A DNA stretch of 9,055 bases, from contig CAKUCJ010000037.1 in NCBI GenBank assembly GCA_934643435.1, forward strand, positions 1-9,055, in the 5' to 3' direction. The notes beneath the pieces are model-generated. The model was not told the origin of the DNA and made no database searches. It saw nothing but the letters and a program-made list of their open reading frames with translations. A program made the position numbers and the translations under genes. Source of the stretch: an uncultured Collinsella sp. Its GTDB lineage: Bacteria; Actinomycetota; Coriobacteriia; Coriobacteriales; Coriobacteriaceae. Below are positions 6,253 to 9,055 of this stretch, in pieces. Each line of letters opens with the position of its first letter. Positions within the stretch are counted from its first letter, which is position 1.

Positions 6253-6672
6253 ATGAGCAAGATCGCCGTCGTCTATTGGAGCGGCACGGGCAACACCGAG
6301 GCCATGGCAAACCTCGTCGCCGAAGGCGCCACGTCCGCCGGCGCCGAGGCCGAGATCATCCCCTGCGCCGACTTCTCCGCAGATAAGGTAGCCAGCTACG
6401 ATGCTTTCGCTTTCGGCTGCCCCGCCATGGGCTCCGAGGAGCTCGAGTATGACGAGTTCCAGCCGATGTGGGACGAGGTCAAGGAAACCCTCGGCGACAA
6501 GAAGGTCGTCCTCTTTGGCTCCTATTCGTGGGCCGAGGGCGAGTGGATGGACAACTGGAAGGCCGATGCCGACGAGGCCGGCGTCAACGTCGTGGACTCC
6601 ACCATCTGCTACGACGCGCCCGATGATGAGGGCGAGACGGCCTGCAAGGCTCTGGGAGCCGAGCTGGCGTAA
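6253..6672 (+). CDS. Short-chain flavodoxin
   Basis: This 139-residue cytoplasmic FMN-binding electron carrier is likely a low-potential stand-in for ferredoxin. After the first beta strand (KIAVVYW, 3-9) comes the phosphate-binding loop SGTGNTE (10-16). The two later FMN-contacting loops are FGCPAMGSEELEY (54-66) and GSYSWAEGEWMDNW (89-102). Its length matches clostridial-type short flavodoxins. The ATG at 6253 is preferred over an upstream in-frame start at 6070, because it begins the fold exactly and has AAAGGA seven bases upstream. The gene is second in a two-gene operon with the DUF3793 gene, and a strong hairpin terminator follows 58 bp after its stop. Iron control would come from the shared upstream promoter. 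Identification is firm; the physiological partner is unknown. Confidence 0.95.
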   Translation: MSKIAVVYWSGTGNTEAMANLVAEGATSAGAEAEIIPCADFSADKVASYDAFAFGCPAMGSEELEYDEFQPMWDEVKETLGDKKVVLFGSYSWAEGEWMDNWKADADEAGVNVVDSTICYDAPDDEGETACKALGAELA

Positions 6673-6730
6673 CGGCACCAAGGGCCTCTAGCAAACAAGG
6701 CCCGCCTCAAAGCGCATCCCCATCCCTACA

Positions 6731-6768
6731 AAAGAGCGGGGCTGGATTCACGTCCAGCCCCGCTCTTT
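6731..6768. terminator. Bidirectional intrinsic terminator
   Basis: A perfect 16-bp stem (6731-6746 with 6753-6768) has a six-base loop. The arms end in AAA and TTT, so T residues follow the GC-rich core in either direction (CTCTTTAT on plus, CTCTTTTGT on minus). It lies between the convergent flavodoxin and ABC ATPase genes and should stop transcription from both. Confidence 0.9.
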
Positions 6769-6791
6769 ATAACGACAGTTATGTCAACCAG

Positions 6792-7544
6792 CTACGAGAT
6801 ATTGCCCAAGAACGCCTTGGTGCGCTCGCTCTTGGGATGGTCGAAGACCTCGCTCGGCGTACCCTCTTCCACGATAACGCCGCCGTCCATAAAGACGACG
6901 CGGTCGGCGACGTCGCGGGCAAAGCCCATCTCGTGCGTCACCACGATCATGGTCATGCCGTCGCGCGCCAGGTCGCGCATGACGCCCAGAACGTCGCGAA
7001 CCAGCTCGGGGTCGAGCGCCGACGTGGCCTCGTCAAAGAGCATGACGTGAGGGTTCATCGACAGGGCGCGGGCTATGGCAACACGCTGCTGCTGGCCGCC
7101 CGAGAGCTGGCTCGGCATAAAGTCGATACGCTCGGCAAGACCGACCTTGGTCAGCTCCTCGACGGCAATCTTCTCGGCCTCTTCCTTGCTGCGCTTGAGC
7201 ACCTTCTGCTGCGCAAGCATGACGTTCTTTTTGACTGACAGGTGCGGGAACAAATTGAACTGCTGGAACACCATACCCAGATGCGTACGTACCTTGTTAA
7301 GGTCGACGCCCTTGGCGCACACGTCCACGCCCTCAACGACAATCGAGCCGCTCGTGGGATGCTCCAGACGATTGATGCAGCGAAGCATCGTCGACTTGCC
7401 CGAGCCCGAGGGACCCAGGACTACGACGACCTCGCCCTTATGCACGTCTAGATCGATATCGCGCAGGACCACGTTGTCGCCAAAGGCCTTCTGGAGGTTC
7501 TTGATGCTGACGACGACCTCGTTCGAGTTATTGGTTTCGCTCAT
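6792..7544 (-). CDS. Polar amino acid ABC transporter ATP-binding protein (GlnQ/HisP type)
   Basis: This 250-residue cytoplasmic ATPase powers amino acid import. All nucleotide-binding motifs are intact: Walker [10 protein letters not shown] (44-52), Q-loop in [10 protein letters not shown] (92-101), signature [15 protein letters not shown] (147-161), Walker B VMLFDEAT (167-174), D-loop SALD (175-178) and switch histidine H204. The FNLFPHLSV stretch and overall length are typical of the GlnQ/HisP/ArtP subgroup. The ATG is preceded by AGGAGGT six bases upstream. That Shine-Dalgarno sequence overlaps the TAA stop of the permease gene (7559-7557), so the two are very likely translationally coupled. 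It is the last gene of the operon; the bidirectional terminator lies 24 bp beyond the stop. The exact amino acid cannot be told from the ATPase. Confidence 0.96.
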   Translation of the reverse strand: MSETNNSNEVVVSIKNLQKAFGDNVVLRDIDLDVHKGEVVVVLGPSGSGKSTMLRCINRLEHPTSGSIVVEGVDVCAKGVDLNKVRTHLGMVFQQFNLFPHLSVKKNVMLAQQKVLKRSKEEAEKIAVEELTKVGLAERIDFMPSQLSGGQQQRVAIARALSMNPHVMLFDEATSALDPELVRDVLGVMRDLARDGMTMIVVTHEMGFARDVADRVVFMDGGVIVEEGTPSEVFDHPKSERTKAFLGNIS

Positions 7545-7550
7545 GATAGG

Positions 7551-7559
7551 ACCTCCTTA
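7551..7559 (-). promoter_or_regulatory. Ribosome binding site fused to the permease stop codon
   Basis: Read on the minus strand, TAAGGAGGT contains both the permease stop TAA (7559-7557) and the ATPase Shine-Dalgarno AGGAGGT (7557-7551). A ribosome terminating on the permease therefore sits on the site that starts the ATPase, which should keep the two subunits in step. Confidence 0.8.
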
Positions 7560-8918
7560 CAGACCGGCAATGTGATCGGCGGGCGTCGCGACAACCTGTC
7601 CGGCGCTCTTGGTGGGACGCTTCTTCTTGGTTTCGGCCGTGCCCAAAAGCCTCGCCTCCAGACCGCTCACCAAACGAGCAAGCGGCAGGGTAATGACCAG
7701 ATAGAACAAGGCAGCAACCACATACGGCGTAATGGAGCCCGTCGTGGCCACGATGGTGCGGGCGTTCATGACGATCTCGACCACGCCCACGGCCGCGAGC
7801 AGCGACGTATCCTTGTAAAGCAGGATGAACTCACTGGTCAGCGTAGGCAGGACGTTGCGGAACGTCTGCGGGATCATAACGTAGAGCAGCGTCTGGAACG
7901 CGTTCATGCCCAGCGAGCGCGCGGCCTCGTTCTGGCCCTTGGGAATCGACTGAATACCGGCGCGGAAGATCTCGCACAGGTAGGCAGACGAATTCATGGC
8001 CATGACGATAACGCCCAGCACGTAGTCATCGACCTTGACGCCAGCCAGCGGCAGACCGAAGAACGCGATGTAAATCTGCAGGAACGCCGGCGTGCCGCGG
8101 ATGATGTTCACGTAGATGCCAGCAAGGCAGCGAAGGATGCGCGACTTGGAGATGCGCATGAGCGACAGGGCGAAACCGAAGGGAATTGCCAGCGGAAACG
8201 CCACGAGCACGATCGAGAGCGACATGAGGAAGCCCTTGAAGACGATCGGCAGGCTCTGGACCAAAATGACCGGGTTCAGGAAGAGGCGCAGGAACATATT
8301 GGAGTTCCATGCCTCGACCCACGGCTGTTCCTTAAGGTCGGCCAGGAAGTTATCGAAGGCCGTCACGCCCTTGATCTCCACCGAGGGAATCTTGGAGATC
8401 TTCTTGGTCGAACCATCGGCCAAGGTGTAGGTGCCGCTAAAGGCCTCATCGCCGCCCTCGACGGGGAAGGTCACGCCGTAGACCTCGACGCGGAAATAGC
8501 CGCCGGCGGGCGCCGTCTCGCCAAAATCGATCTTGAGCGTTTGGCCGTCGACCTTGCACGTGGGCTTCATGGGCGTACGGTCCATAAGGTCATCGCCCGA
8601 GAGCATCGTCAGGCGCGTGTCATCGGCGCCAAAGGTCGTGCCATCGGCAAACGTCAACGAAAGGCCGCTCAGTTCCTCGTCGGCATCGGCCTGGACCTCC
8701 CAGGTGATGCGGGTCTCGGTGCCACCGACCACGTCGCTACCCGAACCGGTGTTGGGTCGAGCGGTGATCTTTGCGGTCTCAAGCGCCTGGGCGGTCGAGG
8801 GCACGCAGGCCCCCGCACATACCAGGGCGAGCGCCACAGCCAGGGCGCAGGCTAGCTTTTGGAGCATCAAGGGCAGTGGATAGCTCTGGCCCATGGCTCC
8901 TTCGTTCAGTCGAGACAA
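7557..8918 (-). CDS. Amino acid ABC transporter permease with N-terminal extracytoplasmic domain (HisM/GlnP type)
   Basis: This 453-residue membrane protein should form the channel with the ATPase encoded downstream. Residues about 210-425 are a normal HisM-type permease with [17 protein letters not shown] (274-290) and the ATPase-coupling EAA loop [12 protein letters not shown] (331-342). Ahead of it is a signal-peptide-like segment (hydrophobic about 21-37, AQA at 43-45) and a hydrophilic, beta-rich stretch (about 48-185). That stretch lacks the size (about 220 residues) and features of the solute-binding domains fused to some GlnP proteins. Ordinary permeases of this class are about 220-250 residues. 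The C-terminal tail (430-453) is basic then polar. The TTG start (8918-8916) has AGGAG five bases upstream; an internal ATG nine codons-in has GAAGGAG too close. Substrate is unknown beyond polar amino acids. Confidence 0.93.
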   Translation of the reverse strand: MSRLNEGAMGQSYPLPLMLQKLACALAVALALVCAGACVPSTAQALETAKITARPNTGSGSDVVGGTETRITWEVQADADEELSGLSLTFADGTTFGADDTRLTMLSGDDLMDRTPMKPTCKVDGQTLKIDFGETAPAGGYFRVEVYGVTFPVEGGDEAFSGTYTLADGSTKKISKIPSVEIKGVTAFDNFLADLKEQPWVEAWNSNMFLRLFLNPVILVQSLPIVFKGFLMSLSIVLVAFPLAIPFGFALSLMRISKSRILRCLAGIYVNIIRGTPAFLQIYIAFFGLPLAGVKVDDYVLGVIVMAMNSSAYLCEIFRAGIQSIPKGQNEAARSLGMNAFQTLLYVMIPQTFRNVLPTLTSEFILLYKDTSLLAAVGVVEIVMNARTIVATTGSITPYVVAALFYLVITLPLARLVSGLEARLLGTAETKKKRPTKSAGQVVATPADHIAGL

Positions 8919-8981
8919 GGTGGCTCCTAACGTTTAAGTTGCCGACAAAACGGGGCGGAACGACGCCCATTCAAGAAACGC

Positions 8982-9012
8982 AAAGGCCCTCTCCGCCAAA
9001 ACGGAAAGGGCC
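8982..9012 (-). terminator. Attenuating hairpin between solute-binding protein and permease genes
   Basis: An 11-bp stem (8985-8995 with 9002-9012), containing one G-U pair in RNA, closes a six-base loop. On the minus strand it is followed only by TTTGCGTTT, so termination should be partial. Placed between the solute-binding protein gene and the permease, it would let the binding protein be made in excess, as in many ABC importers. Confidence 0.6.
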
Positions 9013-9034
9013 CGCGCGCAATCAAGTAGCTATT

Positions 9035-9055
9035 TTACTTGATATTGTACTTAGC
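9035..9055 (-). CDS. C-terminal end of a probable amino acid solute-binding protein (partial)
   Basis: The last six codons and TAA of a minus-strand gene are visible at the window edge, reading AKYNIK-stop. Amino acid solute-binding proteins of the HisJ/GlnH type often end in a similar tyrosine-containing helix after a Lys-Tyr pair. The place upstream of permease and ATPase genes is where such a gene belongs. With six residues, the identification rests almost wholly on context. The stop codon lies in an 8-bp inverted repeat (9021-9028 with 9036-9043). Confidence 0.55.
   Translation of the reverse strand, partial: AKYNIK

Noticed and set aside
5478..6260. A 260-codon minus-strand open frame opposite the DUF3793 gene
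   Set aside because: The plus strand carries the conserved family motifs, a promoter and a downstream flavodoxin. The antisense frame would read through that promoter's gene with no motif of its own.
7572..8855. A 427-codon plus-strand open frame opposite the ABC permease
   Set aside because: The translation is a His/Arg/Asp/Gln-rich shadow with no recognisable motif, while the minus strand is an unmistakable permease.
1..9055. CRISPR arrays, tRNA/rRNA genes, insertion sequences, prophage or attachment sites
   Set aside because: No regularly spaced repeats, cloverleaf-like sequence, transposase/integrase motifs or terminal repeats were seen on either strand.

Overview
The window reads as a chromosomal segment of a moderately GC-rich, monoderm bacterium. 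Secreted proteins carry a sortase-type tail, Shine-Dalgarno sequences are strong, TTG and GTG starts occur, and the SOS-type sites are of the CGAAC-N4-GTTCG kind. The gene set (an UvrX-like polymerase with a YolD partner, DUF3793 beside a short flavodoxin, an LPxxG surface protein) fits Coriobacteriia, probably Collinsella. That assignment is inference from style and content, not from a database search.

Layout. (1) 1-2190: a possible divergent partial gene, then an SOS-type promoter with two adjacent LexA-like boxes driving a Y-family DNA polymerase and an overlapping YolD-like gene. (2) 2187-4676, minus strand: a large secreted, wall-anchored protein with seven propeller-like strand motifs and a helical insertion. 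Its stop codon overlaps the yolD-like stop, and its likely terminator lies inside the yolD-like gene. (3) 4677-4946: an AT-rich non-coding stretch. (4) 4947-5330, minus strand: a membrane-tethered heavy-metal-associated (HMA) protein preceded by a CsoR-type copper operator. (5) 5440-6672, plus strand: a good promoter with a DtxR/IdeR-like site, then a DUF3793 protein and a short flavodoxin. (6) A strong bidirectional terminator. (7) 6792-9055, minus strand: a polar amino acid ABC importer in the order solute-binding protein (only its last codons are visible), permease, ATPase.

How the parts fit. The polymerase and YolD-like protein form a compact damage-inducible translesion cassette. The HMA gene and the DUF3793-flavodoxin pair share a 171-bp divergent control region whose motifs suggest copper control on one side and iron control on the other. 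Flavodoxin commonly replaces ferredoxin when iron is short. The ABC operon is a standard HisM/GlnP-type importer, except that its permease carries a secreted-type N-terminal domain of about 130-150 residues. I saw no CRISPR array, tRNA, rRNA, transposase or integrase. The best candidates for something little described are the propeller surface protein, the cysteine-rich insertion in the DUF3793 protein, and the permease's extracytoplasmic domain.
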